From Parietichytrium sp. I65-24A (Eukaryota; Sar; Bigyra; Thraustochytrida; Thraustochytriidae): a DNA stretch of 64,000 nucleotides. The stretch lies in the NCBI GenBank assembly GCA_012862575.1, contig BLSF01000006.1, positions 310,001 to 374,000 of the forward strand. Reading direction: 5' to 3'. Positions 18,701 through 28,763 of the stretch are shown here, piece after piece. Position 1 is the first letter of the stretch; every line of letters begins with the position of its first letter. Position numbers and translations under genes: made by a program. Below the pieces are notes generated by a model. That model was not told the DNA's origin. It was given only the letters and a program-made list of their open reading frames with translations, and did not search any database.

Positions 18701-21700
18701 AGAGGGGTGGATGAGCACGACGCGTTGGAGAAAGCCAAGGCTCTTGTCGGGAAGAAGGTGGAGGTGTTCTTCCCTGATATACACAGATGGCGCGTTGGTA
18801 AAGTTGTAGACATGAAGTCTGACTGGGTCGATCAAGGCTTGCGGTTACTCATCCAGCACAAAGTGGTGTACCCTGATATGATTCCAGCTTTCCAAACTAC
18901 AGACACTGTCGACTTGAACACTGCGCAAGAGCCGACTAGTCCCGCAAGCAAAGTGGACGCCATTATGCGGAAAGGTGAGCCAGAGGGAGTCTGGGAGGAG
19001 CTTCTCACAAGGCAATTTATTGAGCTCAAAACCGATATGGGCGACGTCGAACATCGCCGCAAGGAGATGGAGGCAATCCAACATCAGCGAGAGAGGAAAG
19101 CTACAATTCGGCACTTGCAGATTTTAGAGGCTGAGGAGCTTGAGTACGCGAGTATGATGGACGAGATTTCAGAGGAACGGAGCACTCTCCAGCGACAGAC
19201 CGAAGATCACTTAAGCCAGGTGCGCAAGCAAGCCGAGCAAGATGCCAAGTTCTCATTTGAGCAAAGTAAGCGGGTGAAAGATTTGGTTGTTCAGCTGAAT
19301 TCAGTGGACGAGAGCACGCTGAATGAGCTGGAGGAGAAGTTCAATCGCAAACCGAAGGCGATCGAAAATGAACTCGAGGCCATGGCGCTAAGGAATTACA
19401 TCACGAATTCTGTCCACTTGGCAGAAGAGGAGGCCAAAGAAGAATGGGTCCACAAGTTAAAGGTCATGAAAGAGACTCATAAAGCCCGGAAAGACGCCTT
19501 TACCGAGAAAAAGAGGTTGCGAGAAGAAGGCGAAGCGCAAGCGCTACGTGCTCGAATTGCGAAGGGAGAGCAGCAAATGGTGGCGCAGCAGCAAGAACTC
19601 GCACGTACAATGCAAATTCCAGCAATCTCTTACTGTCTACCTCCACTGAAACGATGCGAGCATCGTCGAGTCCGCCACTGGGGAACACAGTATCAGCATG
19701 GTATCCGCTGCCTCTCCTGCCAGACCGAGCTTACCAGAACCCACGAAGACTTGTCGCAGGCCTGGGAAACGTCAGCAGAACTTGGCGAGGCTGTTTCAAG
19801 ACACCGAAGAGATGAGATGAGGTTCACGTCTTCATCCGGGGAGGAGCTCGCACAAGTCTTAAGCGAGCGCCTTCGGGTCGAAAAAGAGGACAGAGAAATT
19901 CAACTCGCGGAACAGGGTTTAATCGAGCAGATTTTGCCAGTTGAACAGCGGAAATTCAACGAGCGCCATCTCATCAAACAAGATGCCCCTAAGGGCAGCA
20001 AGGAATACTTTGTGTATCTCACCCAGTCTCAGCCCACAAGACTCTTGCATGAGCAGCGGCTTGCACTTCGACAGGATTACCGAGCTCACTTTTCGAGGCT
20101 TGGGAATTTTGCGAAGAAGCTTTCATCTCTAAAGGACTACCGCCAAAAGCTCAAAGCAGAGCGCCGCCAGGTCGTGGTCGCCTTAGAGTGCGCTCATCGA
20201 GAGTGCTTTTTACTAGAACGCAAGGTGGAACAAGTGGAGCGAGAACATTCAAGAGCAGAGGAGCTGTTGGAGCAACGCAAGGTCACCGAGGAGGAGGCAG
20301 AGTCCATCAAATCGGAACTTGACACATCTCTTGAAAAGCGAGCCGAGGCTGAGCTGATCTATGACGCAAAGTTGAGGGCGTTGCACCAAGAGGAAGCTAT
20401 ACTTGAGCTTAAGACTGGGATTGCAGAGGAGGCTATGCTTGTGCACCGCGATGCAGCCCAAAAATGTTCAGAGCTGGATTCGTCTCTCGTTGCCGTTTGC
20501 GGTCGTATTAGAGACTGTTATTCAAAGCAGCAAAGCGCTGTCAAGACATTGCGATATGTTAAATGGCAGCAACGAAACCTCCCTGTAATGTACGGTTTTC
20601 TGGCTCCAAAATTGGGCGTCGCTTACACGCAGCATTTTAGACCTGGCGACGAAGAAAGGGGGACGCCAGACATAGTGAAACTGCGAGTCATATGGGGATC
20701 TGACAAGAGATATCACGAAGATGTGCGAAACAAAAAGTTTGTGGGTAAGTCGAATGGACACCGAGGCTACATGGTTGTGAATGTATATATGGAGCTACAG
20801 CCCATCATCGATGCTGAACTTGCCAGGGAAGAGGCCGAACGGCGTTTCATGGCTGCTGAGGATGTCGAGTCTAAGCTCGTTCTCGAAATCGAAAGAAAAC
20901 GAGAGAAACTTGAAGCGAAGGAGCTTGGCGCTCAAGAGCAGTTACCGAAACTATTGGCTCAGGTTGCTCATGAGGAACTGGCTGAAAATAGAGCTGTCGA
21001 GCTCGCGAGGCATGCTGCCGGCAAGAATGCCGCCAAAGTCTTGCAGTTGACATGGAAAAGAAAGCAACTCCGAAGAATGGCAGAGGAAAGGCTCAACGGT
21101 GAGTGTGAAGCCCTTATGAACGCTGAAAGAGCCATTCTTCGGGTGCAGGAGAAGAAGGGGCCGAACGAATTCGTCAAGGTGAAGCCGCCTTACAAGAAAC
21201 GCGAGATGAAGCGTTTGAAGCGCCTCTACTACAGCGAATACCACAATAAGTTCGTGGACGAACAAGCTGACATGGCAGAAGAAGAAGTTCGTCAAAGGTA
21301 TGAATCTTTGAGAAACAGGAACGCTGAAACTGCCATGATTGAAGACATCATCCTCGAAATGGTGCAACAGGACCTCGAAAGCACAGTAAAGGAATTCCAC
21401 AAAGACTCTCTCTCTGCAGCTCAGCATGCTATGGAGCGATCTGGCGTGTACATTCTCCGAGAGTTCGAATTGGGAACTTTGCATTCCTCTTCCTCCAGTG
21501 AGGTAGACCTATCGCAAGTCACTGAAAATTGTGCCACTGATTTGCATTACGAATTGTACTCAAACCTTGCTCGCCTACGGAAATCTCAACAACTTGACTT
21601 GAAGCGAATGCTTTCTTATTGGGCTCACCACAGTGAGCTGGAGAAGGAGAGGCTGGAAGCATTGAAAGCTTGGGAGGCTCGTCAAGAGGAGCGCGAGAGG

Positions 21701-23464
21701 GAGGAAGCGGAACGTGATAAGATGGAGGTCGAGGATCTAGAAATGCAAGCATTTTACCGCGAAGAGCGCCAGGCTGCGTTGGCAGAGAGGTGGGCGATGG
21801 CGGAAGAGGAACAGCTAATGCGAGACTTCATGAAACAGGAGGAGATGAAGGCTGTCAAGTCCAAATATGACGTTGTTCCTGGGGAGCCCGAGGAAGTTTC
21901 GAAAAAAGCCCTGAGGCGCGATGAGATAAAAAAGCAGGTGGCTGATCGTCAACGCGCGCAACGCGAGCAAAAGCAGATGGTTCTCGAAGACGAGCTTGGC
22001 CATCAGATACGTAACGAGCTCAATCGCCAGATGCAAGAATTACTCATGCAGCATGAGCTCGGAATACTAGATGATGGGACGGACTCGAACGTCGTAGATG
22101 TTGCTGCCAGGGCGCAATTACGTGCTCAAAATCGTGAGCTTGTTCGCCAGAAGCGGAAATTCGAGGAGCAAGAGAGAGCGTACAAGAAACGCTTGAATGA
22201 GAGCTTCCTGGTGTATCTGGAAATGGAGCTTGCTTTGCTGGAAGAGGAAGATTCATTTCAAAAGTTGGTAGTCTGCCGGGAACGCGAGCGTCAAAATCTT
22301 TTGCGTTCTCATGTGTTTATGAAGGGCAGGGTCGATGACAAGCTCAAATGCCTTCGGGCGGTAGGTCAGCTGCAGGAGCAGGTGAAAGCTAGCGCTGAGA
22401 ACTGCACGTCGTTCATGTCTTCTGTTGACTTGCTCCGTCCAAAGTTGCAACGTGCTGAGAGAAACCGAGCTATCGCTGCACACGAAACTCAATTTATGAA
22501 TTCCGATGTGATGCACGATTGCAATCAACGATTCAGTACGGACAAGCTCCATTTTGATTTGCATCAGTATTATTTTCAACTATTGAGTACGCAAATTGGA
22601 AACGGGGCAGAAATCGTTAGTCTTGAGCGGTCTTTGCAGGCGGTCACTGTCAAACTTCGCGAGTCCGACGTGGACGTAAAGAAGAGGCTTAGAAAGTTGC
22701 AAAGTATCAAATCGCAATGGAGACGAAAGAATCTGCTCCGGCTTTTCCGCTCGGAGCTCGGAAAACTGATGTTTGGACATACGCAGCGAGCCATCTTAGA
22801 GAAAGCTTTTAAAGGCTGGAGTGAGTTCATCACGTGGCAGAGAAATACGCGCCAGAACTTCCAGGTCAAGTATACAATGCAAAAGAACAGTTCTGATCTC
22901 TTGAGGATTGAGCGGGCAATTGAGAACCCAAAGCACAGCAATCAAGATCATGCGGAAGATGGAAAACCTGAGCGAAAGACTCTGATGTTCAAGCACACAC
23001 ACCGAAAGATCAAATGTAAGCACTGCAAGAGTGCATACTCGGAAGCAACAAATCACGCACAAGCATGCCCATTCCATCCAGGCACGTACCGCATCTCCTG
23101 TCCTAAGACCTGCACTCGAAACACGGGAAACTCGGGAGGCAGTATTGACACGCAGTGTGCTGCTCATTATCGAAAGCGCTGGGATTGCTGCGACAGCATC
23201 AAGCTTGAACCATTCGGAAAAGACGGGTGCCAGAAAAGGTGGCACATCGCTACCGAAATCGATGAAAAGTACGACGCTATGGTGGACCGAGTGGCCAAAG
23301 TGGCAAAAGAGCATGAGGAGAACGCCGGTAAACTGGATAAAATGGTGCAAAAATGGAAATCCGCTGCAAAGTCGAAGAGGTTTGAAGATCTCGAAAGTAT
23401 ACGAGAAAGGCTTGCAAAAGAGCGCGAAACTGCCTCGCGGTACGAAGGTTACCAATACACTTGA
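15713..23464 (+). CDS. Giant coiled-coil protein (2583 aa) with Cys/His-rich zinc-binding-type blocks
   Basis: One uninterrupted 7.75 kb exon. Residues 1-45 are almost all Asp/Glu/Ser. Most of the rest is Arg/Lys/Glu/Gln-rich helix with heptad character. Small globular blocks interrupt it: about 690-810 (YKGVIEGIFYMPKYRLWKVA to LQIRPGHY); about 1012-1060 (KVEVFFPDIHRWRVGKVVDM, a Tudor/SH3-like look); about 1306-1341 (CEHRRVRHWGTQYQHGIRC, CLSC); about 1622-1694; and about 2434-2510 (KCKHCKSAYSEATNHAQACP, FHPGTY, then RWDCC). The FHPG...WxCC pattern recalls CHORD-type zinc ligation. A KAFKGWSEF motif near 2365 resembles Sfi1/IQ-type helices. I recognise no named family. A structural role in cytoskeleton, flagellum or basal body is a guess from architecture and from the presence of ciliary genes. 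Start: first ATG, following an open 5' leader. Confidence 0.88.
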   Translation: MPRRDEDAEDSASDESEEEEEDDEDDEDEEEDASDDEDDDGDMNEQDLEEMARQQWIERDFDPNDFTVEKMYEIWAKEEEEGLGRTRGNNLKRKMELLQMQHNAKVFKPDEWKQSAKNAVLNLRSNAKDFLLDTKSNLTPAFLKRRKRYKAYEEGVKKQIADAKKGHEKRLKRKAEKLLAKQKEREEYEKRREQLERKEQFKAFERKEKLLAELADKKALSDNLLAKRRERAQEQRRIEEAKSELLKHILEGKQRARRAKAVRRLQEQEENARAELEERTQAKIAREAELEQAEKKAFEEESASRESQFDAESAFEPEISAQEGTGLYRTPLGRGEFVGAHESDRDVYAKFVPELDAESTHLFSADDVSTFIADMDLEVMRADSKVRFLELKLSQARADIMSLESEQESIEVEINLCDENIAQLDFELKEIRTRLLGPPRRDPLRSEVERMAILESTRLQLARKIGRAPVASGENSANLLERVVLLKTKLEDANADLDALTREHIEAKENAHNRRQALEQNLEQQPELPIVVGRALKTVEEFDQQPATDPQTTTDLVIARTRSEFLKEAAKALDQHTKDLTSLAKKKWAAKEERASLKVELELSKSRLAQAEQRINKAREERYRNDIILALQTYFHRGGKENLKKVKVEYKGRLNWAEAAHLDCRENIKEVIFSPSPGIHDDSTGNNPQLERRDTAQFVPPAIELEEGAYKGVIEGIFYMPKYRLWKVAFDIVKTGHATEGKSEEYINVRMGVSLETVKLIGRFSNQRQDPGQPPLSYRVEHLIAGTTIAYRFEIYGSSGCALQIRPGHYAEEKPPPISENGGQILTDFIKMMRVELYQGKERRSKLLEELLDAENATTPFWDSISVQGTSQRFERKAFIKILKAELRKEIDLQEKLQAEKLERRAALARLQTKSQKSLPQLPSPENETPHPNPILTNRKANHKYDEKSLQNEAEAHKRHMQQRLERKGAIKDAAEEIRVEEKMRKAKERYLQRKRRGVDEHDALEKAKALVGKKVEVFFPDIHRWRVGKVVDMKSDWVDQGLRLLIQHKVVYPDMIPAFQTTDTVDLNTAQEPTSPASKVDAIMRKGEPEGVWEELLTRQFIELKTDMGDVEHRRKEMEAIQHQRERKATIRHLQILEAEELEYASMMDEISEERSTLQRQTEDHLSQVRKQAEQDAKFSFEQSKRVKDLVVQLNSVDESTLNELEEKFNRKPKAIENELEAMALRNYITNSVHLAEEEAKEEWVHKLKVMKETHKARKDAFTEKKRLREEGEAQALRARIAKGEQQMVAQQQELARTMQIPAISYCLPPLKRCEHRRVRHWGTQYQHGIRCLSCQTELTRTHEDLSQAWETSAELGEAVSRHRRDEMRFTSSSGEELAQVLSERLRVEKEDREIQLAEQGLIEQILPVEQRKFNERHLIKQDAPKGSKEYFVYLTQSQPTRLLHEQRLALRQDYRAHFSRLGNFAKKLSSLKDYRQKLKAERRQVVVALECAHRECFLLERKVEQVEREHSRAEELLEQRKVTEEEAESIKSELDTSLEKRAEAELIYDAKLRALHQEEAILELKTGIAEEAMLVHRDAAQKCSELDSSLVAVCGRIRDCYSKQQSAVKTLRYVKWQQRNLPVMYGFLAPKLGVAYTQHFRPGDEERGTPDIVKLRVIWGSDKRYHEDVRNKKFVGKSNGHRGYMVVNVYMELQPIIDAELAREEAERRFMAAEDVESKLVLEIERKREKLEAKELGAQEQLPKLLAQVAHEELAENRAVELARHAAGKNAAKVLQLTWKRKQLRRMAEERLNGECEALMNAERAILRVQEKKGPNEFVKVKPPYKKREMKRLKRLYYSEYHNKFVDEQADMAEEEVRQRYESLRNRNAETAMIEDIILEMVQQDLESTVKEFHKDSLSAAQHAMERSGVYILREFELGTLHSSSSSEVDLSQVTENCATDLHYELYSNLARLRKSQQLDLKRMLSYWAHHSELEKERLEALKAWEARQEEREREEAERDKMEVEDLEMQAFYREERQAALAERWAMAEEEQLMRDFMKQEEMKAVKSKYDVVPGEPEEVSKKALRRDEIKKQVADRQRAQREQKQMVLEDELGHQIRNELNRQMQELLMQHELGILDDGTDSNVVDVAARAQLRAQNRELVRQKRKFEEQERAYKKRLNESFLVYLEMELALLEEEDSFQKLVVCRERERQNLLRSHVFMKGRVDDKLKCLRAVGQLQEQVKASAENCTSFMSSVDLLRPKLQRAERNRAIAAHETQFMNSDVMHDCNQRFSTDKLHFDLHQYYFQLLSTQIGNGAEIVSLERSLQAVTVKLRESDVDVKKRLRKLQSIKSQWRRKNLLRLFRSELGKLMFGHTQRAILEKAFKGWSEFITWQRNTRQNFQVKYTMQKNSSDLLRIERAIENPKHSNQDHAEDGKPERKTLMFKHTHRKIKCKHCKSAYSEATNHAQACPFHPGTYRISCPKTCTRNTGNSGGSIDTQCAAHYRKRWDCCDSIKLEPFGKDGCQKRWHIATEIDEKYDAMVDRVAKVAKEHEENAGKLDKMVQKWKSAAKSKRFEDLESIRERLAKERETASRYEGYQYT

Positions 23465-23623
23465 AAATTATGTAACATATGTGCAAAAAGTATGTGTCCA
23501 CACTTGAATTCATGGTTCCACTCTTGCAGCAGCTGAAATGTGGGGCTAACCGCGAGTCAAAAATGGGCTTTTAGTTTGTTCTTCTCGCTCCAACCCCGCC
23601 TCTCATCTTCAATCGACGTCTTC

Positions 23624-24337
23624 TTATATTCTGGTCAGAACAGCTACAATATCTCCGTCCAAAGCCTCAACGCTTTGAAGCTTCCAGTATCTCACCATCG
23701 TCTCTGGGATCGGGTTCTGAATCGCATTCAGCCCGCCTAAGAACATCGGAGCGATGGTTAGGACAACTTTGTCAACGAGGCCACTGCAACCTTCAGATTG
23801 AAGAATAGATGAAATGATTGAGGCACCACCCTCAATCATCGAGCTTGAGAACGCGCCCCGCAGATATTGCAAAGCCGACCTCAGATCCAGATGGCCGTCC
23901 TCAGACTCGTCTATGGGCACGAGTGAGGCTCCCAATCTTCTGAGCTCCTCAGCCCTTTCCTGGTGGCTTTCAAGGTGGCGCTTTCCCACCAGAAGAACGG
24001 GTTTCTTCTTGCACCGAGGATCGGTGAACAATTTCACGTGCGTCGGAATTCTCATTCTCGTGTCAATCACCACTGGCTGCGGGTCCTCGCCCTCGACCAG
24101 CCTGGTCGTCAGCGACGGATTATCCGACAACACCGTCCCTATCCCCACCACTATCGCCGCGTGTTCGCCCCGCATTTTGTGCGTCATTTGCATCGTCCCC
24201 ACGCTGCTGATGGCCACCGGCTTGCCCCTGCCCATGCTCAAGCTCCCATCAAGCGACTGTGCGTACGTCAGCGTCACCGTTCCGCTTCTTTTCGCTTCAC
24301 CTTGCTTCTCCACCTGTTCCTTGGGAGAAGCCATCAT
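23624..24337 (-). CDS. RIB7: 2,5-diamino-6-(ribosylamino)-4(3H)-pyrimidinone 5'-phosphate reductase (RIB7/RibD C-terminal type)
   Basis: 237 residues, the usual size of the stand-alone fungal-type enzyme. It reduces the ribosyl side chain with NADPH in riboflavin synthesis. Family marks: VTLTYAQSLDGSLSMGRGK at the start (substrate loop), HKMRGEHAAIVVGIGTVLSDNPSLTTR (the diagnostic G-x-G-T-V-x-x-D-N-P), PVVIDTRMRIP, SSSMIEGGASIISS, and a C-terminal APMFLGG. No deaminase domain is fused, so a separate RibD-N-type deaminase is expected elsewhere. Two ATGs lie one codon apart at 24337 and 24334. It is convergent with the giant coiled-coil gene, 159 bases between stops. Confidence 0.93.
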   Translation of the reverse strand: MMASPKEQVEKQGEAKRSGTVTLTYAQSLDGSLSMGRGKPVAISSVGTMQMTHKMRGEHAAIVVGIGTVLSDNPSLTTRLVEGEDPQPVVIDTRMRIPTHVKLFTDPRCKKKPVLLVGKRHLESHQERAEELRRLGASLVPIDESEDGHLDLRSALQYLRGAFSSSMIEGGASIISSILQSEGCSGLVDKVVLTIAPMFLGGLNAIQNPIPETMVRYWKLQSVEALDGDIVAVLTRI

Positions 24338-24865
24338 GATGAGTTGAGCCCACTCCGACTACGTTTGCGACTGCGACTGCGACTGTAACTGCAACTGCGT
24401 GTGCTAGTTTGTCTCTGTCGTCTGCCGCGCGTCCGTGAACTTGAACTTGCAACATTTAGTTTTGCTTGGAAAAATTTTGGATAGCTGGTGACTCGGAGTT
24501 GGTTGATGGACGATTGACATATGCGATAGATAGATAGATAGAGAGAGAGAGAGAAAGTATCACATGGCGCACGTTGGGGGAGAAGGAGTGAGTACTGGCA
24601 GTGAGAAGGAAAAGAGGGTGGCAATATATTATGAAAGGTCGAAGACGAAGACTCTTTTTGTCATGATGGAGAATTCGAATGCTTTTAGTTGGATCTTGTT
24701 CCTATTGTTGTGTACGTTCGCTTGTTCAGAGTTTGCTCTCCGCAGCCCTCTGTCCAAAGCTGATTGGTTCCTTTGCCGGGTTTCAATCATCGGTATTTCC
24801 TAGGGATGGGGAGAGGCTGGGTTCTACAGGTGGCCGCGAGGTTACGGCCACTCTTCGCTCTTCGA
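24338..24865. other. Intergenic spacer, RIB7 upstream
   Basis: It contains CGACTGCGACTGTAACTG-type hexamer repetition just before RIB7 (about 24356-24400) and a GATA/GAGA run (about 24527-24553). The 3' end of the 758-residue gene borders it. No gene is supported. Confidence 0.55.
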
Positions 24866-27142
24866 TTAAGCTCTCCTGGAGAGGCTCGCCGCCACCGCCT
24901 GAGCAACGGAAGTCGACGGAGAGGAAACCGCAGCGATGTTGGGAAGGAGGAAGGAGATAGAGCACCGCGGCTCCGTGGATTGGAAGAAACGCATAAAGCG
25001 GCTTTGGGAGGCGTCCATCTGGAGGGAGCGATGATCAATGAACACGGAAATCGAGTCAGCGTTTTCTATGTGGAAGTCGGACGTCAGCATCTCGCGAATA
25101 TGTGCAGTCTCCAGAGTGCTATCCTGCCTCAATACAGCGTCCAATTGCTTCCTAGAAGACTCCGGGATCGGAACCAATACGAAGGCAGAGTGGTCGTTAA
25201 AGCGACGTATGACAGAGTCGTGGTTGCGAAATGTCTGCAATTCATTCCCGGAGAGTTCGGGAAATGAACGCTCTTGGCTCGTCGTAAGATCAACATTCTC
25301 CAGCTGCTCGAATAGCGCCTCAGCTAAGCTCGGCTGGACTGTATTACGTACAAAAGTTAGTTGCTTGCAAGGCGTGTCACGCCCGCCAAGAAGAAAGCAC
25401 ACGATAACGTCCGAGGTGCTCGGTACGCCGCAGCTGGCGGTCACGTATCCGCCAGTCGAAGCTCCGATGGATAGGCCAACCACGCCACCGGGCAAAATGC
25501 GCTCCACAATATGAGTGATGTGTGCATGAATCGCTTGAACAACGGATACCGACTCCGTATGAGCACCATCAGAGCCAGCTACAGATCGAAGGAGAGAAAC
25601 CGACGCGACGTTAGAGACACTCGTTTTCCGGTCCTCAAAATTTGCATCCATAATTAAATTGTCAAAGGCCATCTGCTCGTCGTTCGTGACTTGCTCGTGG
25701 CCAAGGTTGAGGTGGCGCTCAGTAATAAAGGTGACCAGTTTATTTAGGTGCTGGACGAATTTAGTTGCCGCAGGACCAAATTGGAGTTCACCTGGCCCAG
25801 AGGAGAAAGCAAGACTAGAGATCTCTTGGGCAGCGTTAACCAGATGCTTCCACACAGCAACGTCTTGAAGAGAAAGCGAGGACGCCTGTGGCACGTTTCT
25901 TCGGTACTGTTCCTTCCGAATCAGCACATGCAAAGTCAGAAGAGCCCCGAGCGGGTTGTTGCCTTCTTTTGCGTGCGAAGAAGAGTATTTTGTCTGAGCG
26001 TCGTAGAGCGCTTGAGGATACAACTTTGTTCCCGAATTACGTAGCAGACGCACAAGCCGGCTGAACTCCCGGCCTTCGATGAGGGCATCAATCTCTCGAA
26101 CGCTCTCCACGACTCGCAGGAGAACTTTGGTAGCCAAAAGCTCGTCAGCGATCGCTGATAAATCTGCTAGCTGGTCCAACGCATGCTCAACTGCGGGATG
26201 GTCCGCAGTCAACGGGCTTAGAGACACCGAAACGGAGACGAGACGGTGAATCATCTGAGCAGGCTTGAGGAGAAGTATGCCTTGGACTTCGCTGGACATC
26301 TGCTGGAGTTCAGGACACGGGTCTGCGTAGAGGGCAGTGGAAACGGCATCTTGCACGCGGGAGGCAATAAGAGGCACCACCACTGTTTCTATGAAGAGCT
26401 CATTGCATGTCAGTAAGGCTTCGTGTAGCACACAAAATTGCGCCAAGACTTGGTCGGGGAGAGAAGACCGATCATTCGCCACTTCCACCAGGATGGCAAG
26501 CTCTTGTCCAGTGGATCTAATATTCCTCATCGAGATCCGCTCAGCCTCGGAGTGTTCCAGGTGGACCTTCAGCTCAGTGCCGAGCTCATTGAGTGCTTTC
26601 GTGACCTGATAACAATACCTCAGCGCTTCGGTGCGCAGCAAACCTTGTGTCACCGCCAGCGCCTCCTGCATCGCCACAGTCAGACGCGAGCTCCCCTTGG
26701 CCAAGTCCGCTTTGTTCGCTGCAGACTGCTGTGGCTGACTGGCCCTTTCCGCGGACATCACTGCGCTCAGAGACTTGAGTTGCCCCGCGAGTGCAGCTTT
26801 GCGCAGTTCCGATCTGCCTTCTTCCTCGCCCTTGCCTGCAGCTGACGTTCCCATCTTCTTGCTCTTGTCTCTACCCAAGGACTTTTCGTCCTGCGAGCCC
26901 CGTTCTTCCTGCCATTTGGACACTCCGCTGTGAGAGAACATGGCTTTCCACAGTCCTGGAGCGAACTCGGAGATGAACAAAGCAGCGCCAACGACTCCAG
27001 CAGCGCATACTGCGAGCACCATTGGTGCAGATGTGAGATCCAACGTTTTGTTGAACCCATGTCCGCTGCTAGTATGCGGACGCCGGTACACTTTTCCTGC
27101 GAAGACGAAGAAATCATCGCTGCTGCTCCTTGTCCACGCCAT
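24866..27142 (-). CDS. Unknown single-pass membrane protein, 758 aa
   Basis: The first ATG in frame is at 27142 (MAWTRSSSDDFFVFAGKVYR); the frame extends upstream only through CAA/TTG repeat codons. One hydrophobic segment lies at about 39-60 (MVLAVCAAGVVGAALFISEF). A Lys/Glu-rich stretch and about 650 mostly helical residues follow without motifs I recognise. A Gly-rich VVGLSIGASTGGYVTASCGV near 570 stands out. No signal peptide precedes the segment, so the long C-terminal part could face either side. Codon use is like that of neighbouring genes and the frame is clean over 2.3 kb, so the gene is real. No function is proposed. Confidence 0.82.
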   Translation of the reverse strand: MAWTRSSSDDFFVFAGKVYRRPHTSSGHGFNKTLDLTSAPMVLAVCAAGVVGAALFISEFAPGLWKAMFSHSGVSKWQEERGSQDEKSLGRDKSKKMGTSAAGKGEEEGRSELRKAALAGQLKSLSAVMSAERASQPQQSAANKADLAKGSSRLTVAMQEALAVTQGLLRTEALRYCYQVTKALNELGTELKVHLEHSEAERISMRNIRSTGQELAILVEVANDRSSLPDQVLAQFCVLHEALLTCNELFIETVVVPLIASRVQDAVSTALYADPCPELQQMSSEVQGILLLKPAQMIHRLVSVSVSLSPLTADHPAVEHALDQLADLSAIADELLATKVLLRVVESVREIDALIEGREFSRLVRLLRNSGTKLYPQALYDAQTKYSSSHAKEGNNPLGALLTLHVLIRKEQYRRNVPQASSLSLQDVAVWKHLVNAAQEISSLAFSSGPGELQFGPAATKFVQHLNKLVTFITERHLNLGHEQVTNDEQMAFDNLIMDANFEDRKTSVSNVASVSLLRSVAGSDGAHTESVSVVQAIHAHITHIVERILPGGVVGLSIGASTGGYVTASCGVPSTSDVIVCFLLGGRDTPCKQLTFVRNTVQPSLAEALFEQLENVDLTTSQERSFPELSGNELQTFRNHDSVIRRFNDHSAFVLVPIPESSRKQLDAVLRQDSTLETAHIREMLTSDFHIENADSISVFIDHRSLQMDASQSRFMRFFQSTEPRCSISFLLPNIAAVSSPSTSVAQAVAASLSRRA

Positions 27143-28763
27143 CTTTTCCAACAACAACAACAACAACAACAAGTTCAACAACAATACTGTCCTGCTCTTG
27201 GTTACAACTCTTTCTGCGGACCCTCCAGCAATCTATCTATCAATCTATCAATCTGTCGATCTGTTCTCCCACCTATGTACCTCTAGCGGCGTGGCCAATT
27301 GCAGCTAGCTAGAACTCTAGTTTGCGAAGGTGTCCTCGGCGTACGTGCGTGGCGACCTCAGATTGTTTGTTTGTTTGATTGATTGATTGATTGTTTGTTT
27401 GAGTGAGTGAGTGAGCAGAGATTTTCAGAGCAGGAATCAGCTGCGTAGAATTGGCATGAAAGTGTGCCTGAATGAGAGGGAAGAGAGAGAGAGAGAGGGG
27501 TCCCCGCAAGCTGTGAGTGCAACTCTGTTTTATTTACCGACGGACCCACTGTTGTGAGGACGGTCGGTGAATATCACACGTTCTGCGATGTCGCTGTCGC
27601 TACGCCGCTCTTAGTTAATACCATAGACCCCGCCTCACGTATCTTGCCTGCTACTGTTTCTTGTAAGAAACTCAATAGGGCTCCTTTGGAATCGGAGAGA
27701 ATAATAGGAATTCACTGAGAAATCCTCCGAAGAACTCCAGCGAACTCGAATTGTTCTGCGAGGTCCCATGGAACGAAAGAAGCATTCACTTATCCGTTAT
27801 GCAGGTCGCTGAGCCTCTTGAGCTCCTTCGACTCCTTTGTCGAGTTGTCTCTTTGCGTTTGCGTTGCGTTTGCAGAGATTAGAGAATAGGAAATGGAAAT
27901 CAGAAGTTTAGAGTTGAAAATGCCGATCGGTTAAGTTGGCCGGCGCTAGACAATGGCTTGAAGCTGTGAGTCTCAATGAGGAATATTCTGAGCAGATGTG
28001 CTGGCTGTGAGAGTAACGGGTCGCGTTTTTGAGTAGCAGTTGCGAATTGCGGAAGAAGACCAAGTCGAAGAAATCGAAGAAACAAGCAAATTGAAACAAG
28101 CAGTGCCAAAGGAGAACCTGCCTGGCATGAACAGTTGCAAAACAACAGCAACAAGCAATTTCTTCGCAGACTCACTCTCGAGAGTGGGCAAAGCGGAGTC
28201 GAAGTCGTGTATGGTGGAGTTAGGCTAGCACTGCGAATACAGATTTCGTAACTTCATAACTCCGGCGGCAGCGCCACGAGAATAGAAAGTCGGCAGGGAC
28301 TGTTGAGGGCGTAGGTGCTGTTGGTGCGATCTGTTGACCCCTCTTGCCGTGGAGTTTAACAGCTATTGGAGCTGCTGCCCCGCCACCAAGTCCTGTCCTT
28401 CGCTTCGCTGCGGCGCAAGTCTATGCTTGGCGCGGCAGCCTTGCTCAACGGCGACGCTTGGAAGAATTGTACGCGCAGCTCTCCAGTCTAGCTGTGAGTC
28501 TGTCCATAGTCTGGTGGTCGCAGGTTCGTTTTGAGCAGTTTGCAGTAGTCGTAGCGCGCTGACGAAGGGCGAGGAAAGGGTCTCTGTTTCGCATGCCGAG
28601 GCGTCGGCAAGTATTGAAGAAGGCCAGAGAGTAGCGGTCTTTGCGAGGACATTCGAGGTGGCAGCGGTGGAGAGATAGGTTGCTTGGCCTTTGGGCCAGG
28701 CTCGGAGGGTATTCGGTCTTGCGTTGTGGCCAAATAATTGCACGCCAGATATTGCGAAGAACA
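27143..28763. other. Divergent intergenic region
   Basis: Shared upstream space of the 758-residue gene (minus) and the TKL kinase (plus). It includes CAA, TCAATCTA-type and TTGATTGATTGA/GTGAGTGAG simple repeats. Frames near 28344-28562 and 28641-28763 are open but lack a usable ATG; the second is in frame with the kinase and could be part of an N-terminal extension if an upstream exon exists. Confidence 0.5.
27149..27172. repeat. (CAA)8 microsatellite
   Basis: It lies in the 5' leader of the 758-residue minus-strand gene (TTG repeats on that strand), seven bases before its ATG. Confidence 0.9.

Noticed and set aside
23014-23240. True CHORD domain in the giant protein
   Set aside because: FHPG and WxCC are present, but spacing and the other conserved cysteines do not follow CHORD closely, so it is only called CHORD-like.
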